Assembly: GCA_004000035.1 (NCBI GenBank)
Contig: RJAE01000002.1
Location: 372,001-436,000, forward strand
Origin: Arthrobacter sulfonylureivorans
GTDB taxonomy: Bacteria > Actinomycetota > Actinomycetes > Actinomycetales > Micrococcaceae
Length of the DNA stretch: 64,000 bases
Reading direction: 5' to 3'
The notes under the pieces were generated by a model that worked only from the letters and a program-made list of their open reading frames with translations, searched no databases and was not told the DNA's origin. The position numbers and the translations under genes were made by a program. Below are positions 9,471 through 18,141 of this stretch, one piece after another (the first letter of the stretch is position 1; each line of letters begins with the position of its first letter).

Positions 9471-10418
9471 GTGGAGCAATTGAGTGGACGGGCCATGCCC
9501 ATTTCAGTCCAAATGATCGGAAATTTGCGCATCTCGCGCGGAAATACAGTCCTGACGGCAGAGAAGCTCGGCGGACCAAAGCCGCGCCAAGTACTGGAAA
9601 TCCTGCTGTTGAATGTCGGATCGCCGATGTCCAAAGACCGGCTGGTGGACATGTTGTGGGGCGGCCGGGCACCAGGCGAAGCTTTGGCCACCTTGGAAAG
9701 CTACGTCAGCATTCTGCGCCGCAATTTGCAGCCTGGTTGTGCCAAGTCCGGGCCGCTGCGCACCGCCAATGGCGGTTACATGATCGCCCGGGAGTTGGTC
9801 GACGTCGATTTGTACCGGTTTCAACGCCTGCTTCGGGCCGCCGAATTCGCCGCTCCGGCCAATGCTTATCCATTATTGACCGACGCGCTCTCGCTTGCTT
9901 CCGGGCCGTTGCTCGGCGATGAGCTGACTCCGGATTGGGCAGAGGAGGCACGGGTTGATCACGCCGAGATGGTCTTGCACGCGCAGCTGTTGGCGGCGGA
10001 GGCTGCGCTGGCTTTGCGGCGGCCCGAGGAGGCGGTGCTCTGGGCGCAGCGCTGCGTTGCTGCCGCTCCGCTCAATGAAGCCGCCTGGGCAGCCCTCATT
10101 GTCGGGCTGGAACAATGCGACCGCCACGCCGATGGGCTGCAGGCCTATGACCGGTGCCGACGCCTGTTCAATGACGAACTCGGGTGTTCCCCGGGTCCTG
10201 CCCTGCAGGAAGTGTACGGCCGGCTGCTGCATGCCACGGCCGAGTCCGGCCTCTCCGAGGTACTGGCAGCGCTGCTGGTGCTCAACGAACGGCTGGCACC
10301 AGCGGCCACCCGTAGGCAGATGGCGCATCGAATGGCTTCCGTTCCCATCGAATCGCATTATGTGGCGGCTGGTGACATCGTCAAAACTTTCCTGACCAAG
10401 GCGCTCATGGCGGGCTGA
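9471..10418 (+). CDS. SARP-type transcriptional activator (OmpR-like HTH + BTAD)
   Basis: The N-terminal winged helix (about residues 15-105; MSKDRLVDMLWGGRAPGEALATLESYVSILRRNL) and the bacterial transcriptional activator domain (about 110-260) are in AfsR/DnrI/EmbR order. No NB-ARC ATPase follows, so it is a small SARP of 315 residues. GTG 9471 follows AGGGGG by four bases; ATG 9495 is an alternative. It contains one TTA codon (9873-9875) and is visibly richer in A/T codons than the backbone genes. It is adjacent to a two-component pair on the same strand. The target genes are not evident in the window. Confidence 0.88.
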   Translation: MEQLSGRAMPISVQMIGNLRISRGNTVLTAEKLGGPKPRQVLEILLLNVGSPMSKDRLVDMLWGGRAPGEALATLESYVSILRRNLQPGCAKSGPLRTANGGYMIARELVDVDLYRFQRLLRAAEFAAPANAYPLLTDALSLASGPLLGDELTPDWAEEARVDHAEMVLHAQLLAAEAALALRRPEEAVLWAQRCVAAAPLNEAAWAALIVGLEQCDRHADGLQAYDRCRRLFNDELGCSPGPALQEVYGRLLHATAESGLSEVLAALLVLNERLAPAATRRQMAHRMASVPIESHYVAAGDIVKTFLTKALMAG

Positions 10419-10433
10419 GGCTCACGAGGCATG

Positions 10434-10464
10434 GCCCGTGAAGTATGTACAACCTTTCACGGGC
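10434..10464 (+). terminator. hairpin between the SARP and response regulator genes
   Basis: GCCCGTGAA (10434-10442) pairs perfectly with TTCACGGGC (10456-10464) across a 13-base loop, 15 bp after the SARP stop. It may terminate the SARP mRNA. It could equally be an operator for the following gene. Confidence 0.45.
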
Positions 10465-10515
10465 GATGCATACTCATAGTGGGGTCAAGTCCTTAGTGTC
10501 TTGAGTTGGGGAAAA

Positions 10516-11181
10516 ATGAGCTCTTTGGGGATTGAGCATGAACTCCGCGTTGCCGTGGTGGATGACCACACCACGTTCGCGGAGCTGTTGTCTGATGCGC
10601 TGGGCAGGGAACCGGACCTGATCAACGTCGGCCATGCCGCCGGCGTAGACGAAGCGGTTGCCTTGTGCCGGCGTGCCAGGCCCGATGTGGTGATCATGGA
10701 CTACCACCTGCCCGACGGCGATGGGCTGGACGCCGCCGAACAGATCCTGACGACTGCCCCGGATACGCGGATCATTCTGCTGACCGGCAATCCGTCGCCC
10801 GATGTGCTCGCCCGCGCCGCGGGATCGGGCCTGTGCGGATTTTTGCCCAAAGACGGGTCGTTATCCACCCTGCTGGAGACCATCCGGCATGCCAAGAGCG
10901 GCAGCATGGTAGTCTACCCCGCCATTCTCAGCCAGAACCGCCGTGCGCAGGCTGCCAAACCACCGGGTTCCCCGGCGTTAACCCAACGTGAGCGCCAGGT
11001 GCTGGCCCTGATGGCGGCCGGCTACGACGTGCGCACCAATTCGCGGACTCTGGGTATCTCCCAGCACACCTGCCGAGGCTATGTGAAGTCGATCTTGGCC
11101 AAGCTCGGCGCCCATTCCCAGCTTGAAGCCGTAGCCACGGCGCAACGGCTGGAACTGCTGGGTGCAGGCCATGAGCGTTGA
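10516..11181 (+). CDS. NarL/LuxR-type response regulator
   Basis: The receiver domain has acidic Asp16/Asp17, phospho-acceptor Asp62 (IMDYHLPDGDG) and Lys112 (FLPKDG). A GerE-type helix-turn-helix occupies about residues 155-215 (LTQRERQVLALMAAGYDVRTNSRTLGISQHTCRGYVKSILAKLG). ATG 10516 is preceded by TTGGGG with correct spacing; a TTG five codons upstream is less likely. The reading frame overlaps the start of the kinase gene, so they form a two-component pair. Two TTA codons (10861-10863 and 10978-10980) are unusual in such a GC-rich genome. Confidence 0.93.
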   Translation: MSSLGIEHELRVAVVDDHTTFAELLSDALGREPDLINVGHAAGVDEAVALCRRARPDVVIMDYHLPDGDGLDAAEQILTTAPDTRIILLTGNPSPDVLARAAGSGLCGFLPKDGSLSTLLETIRHAKSGSMVVYPAILSQNRRAQAAKPPGSPALTQRERQVLALMAAGYDVRTNSRTLGISQHTCRGYVKSILAKLGAHSQLEAVATAQRLELLGAGHER

Positions 11182-12526
11182 CCTGACCGCCCGGATCCGG
11201 CGCAGGATCCTCCCCGACGCTCGGACGGAAGCCGGCAGGCGGAAAGGCTCGGAAATGCAGGCGGCCCTGCGGCGCTTCGCGCTCTCCGGGGTGGCGGCGC
11301 TGGTCATCGTCGCGGTTCCCGTGGTCGTGGTTGCCCGTTCCTTGGCGGTCGACCAAGCACTGGCACACGTTGCCGAGCGTACCAAGCAGATCGTGGAGCA
11401 TGAATTCGCGCCTAAGGTGACGGATGCGATGCTGGCCGGTGATGCAGCTGCTGTGAGCGAGCTGGACGACGAAGTCGACCCGCTGATCCGCGACGGCCAC
11501 ATTTTCCGGGTCAAGGTCTGGGACCCCGACGGGTCTATTCTCTACTCGGATCTTGATGAGCTGGTCGGAGCGCAGTTCGCCTTTCCGGATGGCCTCGTGG
11601 CCCAACTGCAGGGCGGCGCTCCCGTCGCAGTGTTGGGAAACTCGGCCGGGGCCGAGAACATCTTTGAGTTGGACCATGATGAGTTCGTCGAAGTCTACGT
11701 CCAGGCGACGGGGGCCAGCGGCAGCGAGTACATCTTCGAGTTGTACTACCCGCCGGATGAGCTTAATCGCGTGCAGGACGAGATGCTCGGCCTCCTGCCC
11801 GTCGTTCTGGTAGCGCTGGCGCTGCTGCAACTGCTTGCGCTGGCCCCGGCTATCCGGATGGCGCGCCGCATGCAAAAGGACGGTGAAGTCCGCCGGCGGT
11901 TGCTCCAGCAATCGATCGCCGCCTCGGATCATGAGCGCCAGAGGTTGGCCCGCGCCCTGCATGACGATGTCATCCAGGACCTGGCCGCACTGGCCTACAG
12001 CTTGGAAGCTCGCGAACAGCAGCAGGCAAAGCCAGACCACGACTTCCAGAGACTGGCGAAGAACATCGTTCAGGGCAGCATCCGCAGTTTGCGCCGGATC
12101 ACCGTGGCACTCTATCCGCCCGACCTCTCGGCCGTGGGACTGCCGGTGGCCCTGGACGGATTGGGCGACCTGGTCCGGAAACGCGGGTCGGACTGGCAAC
12201 TGGAGATCGATGCCTCCGCCCCGGCGGCCATCGTCCAACCTGCGCTGCTCTACCGCGTTGCACGGGAGGCAGTCACCAACGCCGTCAAGCATGCCCGCGC
12301 GCCGCTGGTCCGGGTATCGCTGACGGACTGGGGCGATGCAGTGTTACTGGAAATTGTCGACGACGGCGACGGTTTCAGTCCGGCCGATGCGCAGCGCGAC
12401 GGCCACCTGGGCCTCCGCATCCTGCGCGATACGGTGCACGATGCCGGCGGCACCTTGCTGATCGAATCCGCCCCGGGTGCCGGAACCCGAGTCGCGGTGA
12501 CTCTCCCGTCCGTCGGCGCTGCATAG
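11171..12526 (+). CDS. sensor histidine kinase, NarX/DesK-like (HisKA_3)
   Basis: Two membrane segments (about residues 36-57 and 199-220) flank an extracytoplasmic sensor of about 140 residues resembling PAS/CACHE-type modules (VKVWDPDGSILYSD). The dimerisation helix carries His264 in ARALHDDVIQDLAALAY, followed by an HATPase_c domain with EAVTNAVKHARA and DDGDGF motifs. ATG 11171 lies 11 bp inside the end of the response regulator gene, implying coupled translation. A GTG three codons upstream is the alternative. It contains one TTA codon (12344-12346). The stimulus is unknown. Confidence 0.93.
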   Translation: MSVDLTARIRRRILPDARTEAGRRKGSEMQAALRRFALSGVAALVIVAVPVVVVARSLAVDQALAHVAERTKQIVEHEFAPKVTDAMLAGDAAAVSELDDEVDPLIRDGHIFRVKVWDPDGSILYSDLDELVGAQFAFPDGLVAQLQGGAPVAVLGNSAGAENIFELDHDEFVEVYVQATGASGSEYIFELYYPPDELNRVQDEMLGLLPVVLVALALLQLLALAPAIRMARRMQKDGEVRRRLLQQSIAASDHERQRLARALHDDVIQDLAALAYSLEAREQQQAKPDHDFQRLAKNIVQGSIRSLRRITVALYPPDLSAVGLPVALDGLGDLVRKRGSDWQLEIDASAPAAIVQPALLYRVAREAVTNAVKHARAPLVRVSLTDWGDAVLLEIVDDGDGFSPADAQRDGHLGLRILRDTVHDAGGTLLIESAPGAGTRVAVTLPSVGAA

Positions 12527-12567
12527 CCCCATCGGGGCGCGCCCCGCTGCGGACCGGGGCAGTCAAA

Positions 12568-12597
12568 GAAGCGGGCCACCGTTCGGCAGCCCGCTTC
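12568..12597 (-). terminator. bidirectional terminator between the kinase and phoH genes
   Basis: GAAGCGGGC and GCCCGCTTC (12568-12576, 12589-12597) form a perfect 9-bp stem. On the minus strand it is followed by TTTGA, so it serves the convergent phoH gene best, and probably the kinase mRNA too. Confidence 0.7.
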
Positions 12598-12620
12598 CTC
12601 GGGATGGACACAGCGGCTGC

Positions 12621-14018
12621 TTAGATCTCCGCACCCTCCAACAACTCGGTCACGAGTGCTGCGATGGGCGAGCGCTCGGAACGTGTCAGCGTCACGTGGC
12701 CAAAGAGCGGATGTCCCTTGAGCGTTTCCACCACAGCGGCGATGCCGTCGTGCCGGCCCACCCGGAGGTTGTCCCGCTGCGCCACATCGTGGGTCAGGAC
12801 AATTTTGGAGTTCTGGCCGATCCGGCTCATCACCGTGAGCAGGACGTTTTTCTCCAGGGACTGTGCCTCGTCCACGATGACGAAGGAGTCGTGCAGCGAG
12901 CGGCCCCGGATGTGCGTCAGCGGCAGCACCTCCAGCATGCCGCGGTCCATGACCTCCTCGACCACCTCCGTGGAGACCAGCGCGCCGAGGGTGTCGAACA
13001 CCGCCTGCGCCCAGGGATTCATCTTGTCCGATTCGGAACCCGGCAGGTACCCCAGTTCCTGGCCGCCGACGGCATACAGCGGCCGGAACACCACGACCTT
13101 TCGGTGCTCGCGACGCTCCAGCACCGCTTCCAGTCCGGCGCAGAGCGCCAGGGCGGATTTTCCGGTTCCGGCCCGGCCGCCCAGTGAGACGATCCCGACC
13201 TCCGGGTCCATCAGGAGGTCGATCGCCAGCCGTTGCTCTGCGGAACGCCCGTGCAGGCCGAACACGTCACGGTCGCCCTTGACCAGCCGTACCTGTTTGT
13301 CCGCGCCGACGCGGCCGAGCGCCGACCCGCGGCTGGACAGCAGCACCAGACCGGTGTTGGCGGGCATCTCCGCCGCCGCCGGAATGAAAACCGGCTCATG
13401 CCCGTACAGCGTGTTGACGTCGTCGTCGGCCACGTCCAATTCGGCCACGCCGGTCCAGCCCGAATCCTTGACCAGCTCATTGCGGTACTCATCGGCTTCG
13501 AGCCCCATGGCGGACGCCTTCACCCGCATCGGCAGGTCCTTGGAGACAACCGTGACGTTGCGGCCCTCGTCGGCCAGGTTCTTGGCCACCGCCAGGATCC
13601 GGCTGTCGTTGTCCCCGCCACGGAACCCGGCCGGCAGCACCTCGGGCGAGATGTGGTTAAGTTCCACTCGCATCGTGCCGCCCTCCGCGCCCAGCGGGAT
13701 GGCGTGGTTCAGCCCACCGTGCTCGACCCGCAGGTCGTCCAGCAGCCGCAGTGCCTTGCGGGCAAAGTAGCCCAACTCCGGATCGTGCCGTTTGCCTTCC
13801 AGCTCGGTGATCACCACCACCGGCAGGATCACTTCGTGTTCGGCGAACCGCAGCAGTGCCCGAGGATCGGACAGCAGCACGGATGTGTCCAGGACGTACG
13901 AGACACGTGCTGTTTCCGGTTCCCCGGCTGAAACAGCGCGACCGGACGCGGTGGCAGCGGCGGGCTGCTCCCCGGGTCCGGTCGTGGCGGCGAGTCGCTG
14001 GTTCTGAGTGGCTGTCAT
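12621..14018 (-). CDS. phoH2: PhoH2-type PIN-PhoH fusion protein
   Basis: An N-terminal PIN RNase domain (about residues 35-170; [31 protein letters not shown]) is fused to a PhoH ATPase domain (about 235-465; Walker [13 protein letters not shown], Walker [12 protein letters not shown]). Known: mycobacterial PhoH2 proteins unwind and cleave RNA in an ATP-dependent way. The 465-residue ATG 14018 start follows a GGGAG site; an in-frame ATG seven codons upstream lacks one. Known synteny: phoH2 lies near uppS and fum in M. tuberculosis, as here. It ends at the terminator shared with the kinase gene. Confidence 0.93.
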   Translation of the reverse strand: MTATQNQRLAATTGPGEQPAAATASGRAVSAGEPETARVSYVLDTSVLLSDPRALLRFAEHEVILPVVVITELEGKRHDPELGYFARKALRLLDDLRVEHGGLNHAIPLGAEGGTMRVELNHISPEVLPAGFRGGDNDSRILAVAKNLADEGRNVTVVSKDLPMRVKASAMGLEADEYRNELVKDSGWTGVAELDVADDDVNTLYGHEPVFIPAAAEMPANTGLVLLSSRGSALGRVGADKQVRLVKGDRDVFGLHGRSAEQRLAIDLLMDPEVGIVSLGGRAGTGKSALALCAGLEAVLERREHRKVVVFRPLYAVGGQELGYLPGSESDKMNPWAQAVFDTLGALVSTEVVEEVMDRGMLEVLPLTHIRGRSLHDSFVIVDEAQSLEKNVLLTVMSRIGQNSKIVLTHDVAQRDNLRVGRHDGIAAVVETLKGHPLFGHVTLTRSERSPIAALVTELLEGAEI

Positions 14019-14285
14019 GCTGGCTCCCGTCCGGAGCACGGCGGCTCCGACTTTTCTGTTGCGGGGCGCGGACGGTGGCCACCAGGCCGGTACCGGCCTC
14101 CCCCGATGCAGCTTTCGCTGTGCGCATCAAACTGGTGGCCTCCCGATCAACCTGCGGATTGCTGACTGATGGTTCCAAATTACGCTGATGTAATTCGCCA
14201 GCACAATAGCCGGGGCAAAGGCTTTTGAGCGAATTTTGGATGAACCGAACGACGCCGATGCGCCGCCTGCTCCGTCCGGCCCGGT
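14019..14285. promoter_or_regulatory. phoH upstream region with a perfect 16-bp palindrome
   Basis: This 267-bp gap holds no convincing gene. AGGCCGGTACCGGCCT (14084-14099) is a perfect palindrome. GGCCACCAG (14077-14085) has a perfect reverse complement at 14132-14140. These could be a repressor site or mRNA structure in the phoH leader. No clear -10/-35 pair was found. Confidence 0.4.
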
Positions 14286-15047
14286 TTAGGCGCCGAAGCG
14301 GCGCTGCCGGCTGGCATAATCGCGCAACGCGCGCAGGAAATCGAGGCGCCGGAAGTCCGGCCACAGCGCTTCGCAAAAGTAATACTCGCTATAGGCGCTC
14401 TGCCACATCAGGAAGCCGGAGAGGCGCTGTTCGCCGGAGGTCCTGATGACCAGGTCCGGGTCCGGTTGGCCGCTGGTGTAAAGGTATTGGGAAATATCGT
14501 CAACGGTCAGTGTCCCGGCGACCTCCGCCAGGCTCTTGCCATCGGCCTCGGCGTGGCGCAACAGGCCCTTGACCGCGTCAACAATTTCCCGGCGGCCGCC
14601 ATAGCCCACCGCCACATTGACATGGACCCCCTCCACCGCAGCGGTCTGTTCCTCCAAGCCGCGAAGTTTGGCGGCGAGGTCGGCCGGGAGCGTCTCCAGC
14701 GCACCGACGGGGTGCACGCGCACATTCTTACCCTCGCCCAACCGGTCCAACGTATTGCCGATCACACCGAGCAACTCGCGCAATTCGTCGTCCGAGCGGC
14801 CCATATTGTCGGTGGACAACATGTAGAGCGTGACCACTTTGATGCCCAGATCGCCGCACCAGCCGAGAAACTCCAGGATCTTATCTGCCCCGGCCTGATG
14901 CCCTTCCCTCGTCGGCGCTCCGGCCAGTTTGGCCCAACGCCGGTTGCCATCCACCACCACGCCGATGTGGCCCGGGATGCGGCCGGGAACCAGTGAACGC
15001 TGCAGGCGACGCTCATAGAGGCGGTAGAGGACGCCGGGAAGAGACAC
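14286..15047 (-). CDS. uppS: cis-prenyltransferase (undecaprenyl / short-chain polyprenyl diphosphate synthase family)
   Basis: The enzyme condenses isopentenyl units in Z configuration to make the lipid carrier for cell-wall precursors. The catalytic motif VVVDGNRRWAK contains Asp33, and the RTSGEQRLSGFLMWQSAYSEYYF region is also intact. The GTG at 15047 gives 253 residues and has GGAAGG upstream; the frame stays open a further 45 codons without a good site. Actinobacteria often carry two such enzymes, one short-chain (Rv1086-like). The trhA/mca neighbourhood fits the Rv1086 type, so the product may be a shorter Z-polyprenyl diphosphate. Confidence 0.93.
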   Translation of the reverse strand: MSLPGVLYRLYERRLQRSLVPGRIPGHIGVVVDGNRRWAKLAGAPTREGHQAGADKILEFLGWCGDLGIKVVTLYMLSTDNMGRSDDELRELLGVIGNTLDRLGEGKNVRVHPVGALETLPADLAAKLRGLEEQTAAVEGVHVNVAVGYGGRREIVDAVKGLLRHAEADGKSLAEVAGTLTVDDISQYLYTSGQPDPDLVIRTSGEQRLSGFLMWQSAYSEYYFCEALWPDFRRLDFLRALRDYASRQRRFGA

Positions 15048-15123
15048 CGCACCCTGCCTTCCTGATCGCCCATTCACGACTTCGAATTCTATCCTCCCGC
15101 TCGGCCGGTCACTTACACACCCC

Positions 15124-15143
15124 TTGTTACCGACGAGTAACAA
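15124..15143 (+). promoter_or_regulatory. perfect inverted repeat over the trhA -35 region
   Basis: TTGTTAC (15124-15130) and GTAACAA (15137-15143) are perfect arms with a 6-base spacer. The expected -35 for the -10 at 15159 falls at 15136-15141, inside the right arm, so a bound protein would block trhA. Its core, GTTAC-N6-GTAAC, matches the element at 32550-32565. Confidence 0.5.
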
Positions 15144-15158
15144 AAGCTGCACTGCCGC

Positions 15159-15164
15159 TAGAAT
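15159..15164 (+). promoter_or_regulatory. -10 element (TAGAAT) of trhA
   Basis: TAGAAT ends six bases before ATG 15171 and directly abuts an alternative ATG at 15165, which is therefore unlikely to be transcribed. Leaderless architecture. Confidence 0.55.
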
Positions 15165-15170
15165 ATGCGC

Positions 15171-15932
15171 ATGAGTGAACACCGTGTTGTGCCCGGGCCG
15201 TCGGGATACCGGCGCGATATCATCGGCTCAACCGCGCGGATAGAGGCGACGGACGGACCGATCGAACGGGCCGTGGAGCAGGTTGCCGACGCACTCAATA
15301 TCAAACCAAAGTTCCGCGGCTGGCTACATGCCGGCGCCACTCCCCTGGCTCTGGCTGCCGGGATCGTCCTCGTAGCGCTCGCCCCAACCGCCGCCGGAAA
15401 ATGGGCGTGCACGGTCTACGCGGTGACCGGGCTGTTGCTCTTCGGCGTCAGCGCCGTCTACCACCGCGGCAACTGGAGCCCGCCGGTCAAGCTGCTGCTC
15501 AAGCGCCTGGACCATACCAACATCATGCTGGTCATCGCCGGCACCTACACGCCGCTGGCCTGGGCACTCCTGGAACCGTCGAAGGCCACGCTGCTGCTCT
15601 GGCTGATCTGGGCCGGCGCCATCGCCGGCGTCGGCTTCCGGGCGCTCTGGCCGCACGCCCCGCGGTGGCTCTATGTCCCGATCTACTGCGCGCTGGGACT
15701 CGCGGCGTTGTTCTACTTGCCAGACTTCTTCGCTGCCAGCGTCCCTGCCGCTGTACTGATCTGCGCGGGCGGCGCTTTCTACATTGCCGGCGCCGTGATT
15801 TACGGGATCAAACGGCCGAACTTCTCGGCCACCTGGTTCGGTTTCCACGAGCTCTTCCACGCCTTCACCGTGGTGGCGTTCGTGTGCCACTACATCGCCA
15901 TCGTGATCGCGGTGCTTGGCTCCGCCGGCTGA
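15171..15932 (+). CDS. trhA: hemolysin III / TrhA family (PAQR) membrane protein
   Basis: This 253-residue protein has seven predicted membrane segments. The conserved polar motifs of the PAQR superfamily are all visible: SAVYHRG, DHTNIMLVIAGTYTPLAW and HELFHAFTVVAFVCHYIAI. These His and Ser residues are thought to bind a metal. The true role of bacterial members is linked to membrane-lipid homeostasis rather than hemolysis. An N-terminal extension of about 55 residues precedes the first helix. It converges on the DUF255 gene with 35 bp between the stops. Start 15171 is set by the -10. Confidence 0.9.
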   Translation: MSEHRVVPGPSGYRRDIIGSTARIEATDGPIERAVEQVADALNIKPKFRGWLHAGATPLALAAGIVLVALAPTAAGKWACTVYAVTGLLLFGVSAVYHRGNWSPPVKLLLKRLDHTNIMLVIAGTYTPLAWALLEPSKATLLLWLIWAGAIAGVGFRALWPHAPRWLYVPIYCALGLAALFYLPDFFAASVPAAVLICAGGAFYIAGAVIYGIKRPNFSATWFGFHELFHAFTVVAFVCHYIAIVIAVLGSAG

Positions 15933-15967
15933 CGCGCCGCCGCGGGCGTTCGAGGGTATCCCCCGCT

Positions 15968-18139
15968 TTAGTTTCCTGCCGCGCCGAGCTCTTCCAGCAG
16001 GGCAGCGGCCGTTGCCACCGGGCGGCGGCACACCATCCCGCGGCAGACATAGGCCAGCGCTCCGTCCGCCGGGACCGGCTTGTCCGCCAGCAGCGGGGCT
16101 GTCTCTTCCCGTCTCGGGTCCGCTGTGTGACGAGCGACGACGATGCCCGGGCTGCCGCTGGCGCGCGCCGCGGCGATCAGCGCCGTGGCTGCCGCAGATT
16201 GTCCGGTGACCGCCAGTTCGACCGGACCCGCCGCGAGTGCCTGCGCAGCGGCCAGCCCCCACCCGGCGGCCCGTGGCGCCCTGGCGGCGATCCGGTTCAG
16301 ATAACCGAGCAACCGGCCAGCCAACTCGCGGTGCCGTACGGAACCGCTGTAGGCCGCATATGTTGCCAGCACCCCGGCAAACAGACTGGTGCCGCTGGGC
16401 GTGGCGCTCTCCAGCGGGTCGGCCGGCGGAACGGCACCGGCGGCAGCAGACACCTGTGCGGCAGGGACCGCCTGGTCCCTGAGCGTTCCCTCCCGCAGGA
16501 ACACTGCCTCCGCCCGCAGCACCAGCCCTTCCGCGGCACGGTACCAGCGGCCTTCCCCGGTGGCTGCATACAGTGAGAACAATCCCTCTGCACAGCCGGC
16601 GTAGTCCTCCAGCAGCCCTTCGAAGTGCTGCGCTGCACCATCGTGCGAGACGCGGGCCAGCCGGCCGCTGCCATCGAGATGCACGGACAGCAGGTAGTCG
16701 GCAGCGGCCGCGGCGGCAGCGGTGAGGTCGGGCCGGCCCAACAGCTCTCCCGCTTCGGCCAGCCCTGCCACTGCCAGCCCGTTCCAGCCGGCCACAACCT
16801 TTTCGTCCCGTGCCGGCTGCGCCCGCTGCTGCCGGACCGCGAGCAGCGCGGGACGCAGCGCCTCCCAGCGTAGCCGTTCGTCCGGGTCCAACGGCCGCCC
16901 AGGATGCAGCGTCGACCGGTTGGCAGTGACGTTGCCCCGCTCCCCCACACTCATCACGGACACCACCCAGTCGCCGTCGTCGGCTCCGAGCACCTCGCGC
17001 AGCTCCGCGGGCGACCACAAGTAGGTTGCACCTTCGTGGTGGACGCCGTCGACGACGGTGTCCGCGTCCAGTGAGGAAGCGATTCCGCCGTGGGACAGCT
17101 GCAGCCGTTCCACCAACCACCCTGCGGTCCCTGCCGCGACCGAGCATCCCAGATCCCGCTCCGCCCCCGCCGGCGACTGCACGGCCCATTGGGCGTAAAC
17201 GCGCAGCAACTGGACGTTGTCGTAGAGCATTTTCTCGAAGTGCGGCACCGACCACCGGCGGTCCACCGTGTAACGGGCAAAGCCGCCCTCGAGCTGGTCG
17301 TACAACGCCGACCCGGCCATGGCCAGCAACGTCCGGGCGGACAGTCCGGCGGCACGCTGCGCTGAATCGGAGCGGGACGCCCCGGCATGCCGGAGCAGGA
17401 AGTGCAGCACAGCCGACGGCGGGAACTTGGGCGCGCCGCCAAAACCGCCGAAGACCGTGTCTTCCTGGCCCGACAGCACCTCGACGGCTTCTTCGAGGAC
17501 AGCTTGGTGGTCCGTTCCCCCCGCTTCGCCGGACGGTACCTGTACCGGCCCCCACTCCGCCGCGGGACCGCCGGGGGGTAGTGGTTGACCCCCGTCCGGC
17601 TCCACGGAGAGGTCGCCGAGAAGCCCGCGGTTCGCTTCCCCGGCTTGTGCCAACGCCTGTGCCACCGACGCGGCGGTGGTCTCGACGGCCTCGCGGCGCT
17701 GCTCCCAAGCTTCGTGCACAGCTTGAAGCACCTGGCGGAACGACGGCTGGCCCGGCTGCGGCCGCGGCGGGAAGTACGTGCCGGCGTAAAAGGCCCTGCC
17801 ATCCGGCAGCGCGAACACGCTCATCGGCCAGCCGCCCTGTCCGGTCATCAGCTGGGTGGCGGACATGTAGATGCTGTCCACGTCCGGACGTTCTTCTCGG
17901 TCCACCTTGACCGGGATGAAGTGCTCGTTCAGGTACTCCGCGGTGGCCTGGTCCTCGAAGGATTCCCCCGCCATCACGTGGCACCAATGGCACGCCGCAT
18001 ATCCCACCGAAACAAAAACAGGCACGTCGCGCAGACGTGCCTGTTCGAACGCCTGGTCGCCGAACGGCCACCAGTCCACGGGGTTTCCGGCGTGCTGGCG
18101 CAGGTAGGCCGACGCCTCGGAGCGCAGTCGGCCGGCCAC
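15968..18139 (-). CDS. DUF255 / YyaL-type thioredoxin-fold protein
   Basis: The N-terminal thioredoxin-like domain (about residues 5-165) holds C50-H-W-C53 in GYAACHWCHVMAGESF. The rest is an alpha/alpha-barrel resembling glycosidase-like (six-hairpin) folds, as in SPATA20 and YyaL. The 723-residue length is normal. The biochemical role is not established. GTG 18139 starts two bases after the stop of the upstream small membrane gene, so translation is probably coupled. A much longer upstream in-frame extension is spurious because it overlaps that gene. Known synteny: Rv1084 has the same neighbours. Confidence 0.9.
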   Translation of the reverse strand: MAGRLRSEASAYLRQHAGNPVDWWPFGDQAFEQARLRDVPVFVSVGYAACHWCHVMAGESFEDQATAEYLNEHFIPVKVDREERPDVDSIYMSATQLMTGQGGWPMSVFALPDGRAFYAGTYFPPRPQPGQPSFRQVLQAVHEAWEQRREAVETTAASVAQALAQAGEANRGLLGDLSVEPDGGQPLPPGGPAAEWGPVQVPSGEAGGTDHQAVLEEAVEVLSGQEDTVFGGFGGAPKFPPSAVLHFLLRHAGASRSDSAQRAAGLSARTLLAMAGSALYDQLEGGFARYTVDRRWSVPHFEKMLYDNVQLLRVYAQWAVQSPAGAERDLGCSVAAGTAGWLVERLQLSHGGIASSLDADTVVDGVHHEGATYLWSPAELREVLGADDGDWVVSVMSVGERGNVTANRSTLHPGRPLDPDERLRWEALRPALLAVRQQRAQPARDEKVVAGWNGLAVAGLAEAGELLGRPDLTAAAAAAADYLLSVHLDGSGRLARVSHDGAAQHFEGLLEDYAGCAEGLFSLYAATGEGRWYRAAEGLVLRAEAVFLREGTLRDQAVPAAQVSAAAGAVPPADPLESATPSGTSLFAGVLATYAAYSGSVRHRELAGRLLGYLNRIAARAPRAAGWGLAAAQALAAGPVELAVTGQSAAATALIAAARASGSPGIVVARHTADPRREETAPLLADKPVPADGALAYVCRGMVCRRPVATAAALLEELGAAGN

Positions 18140-18141
18140 GG

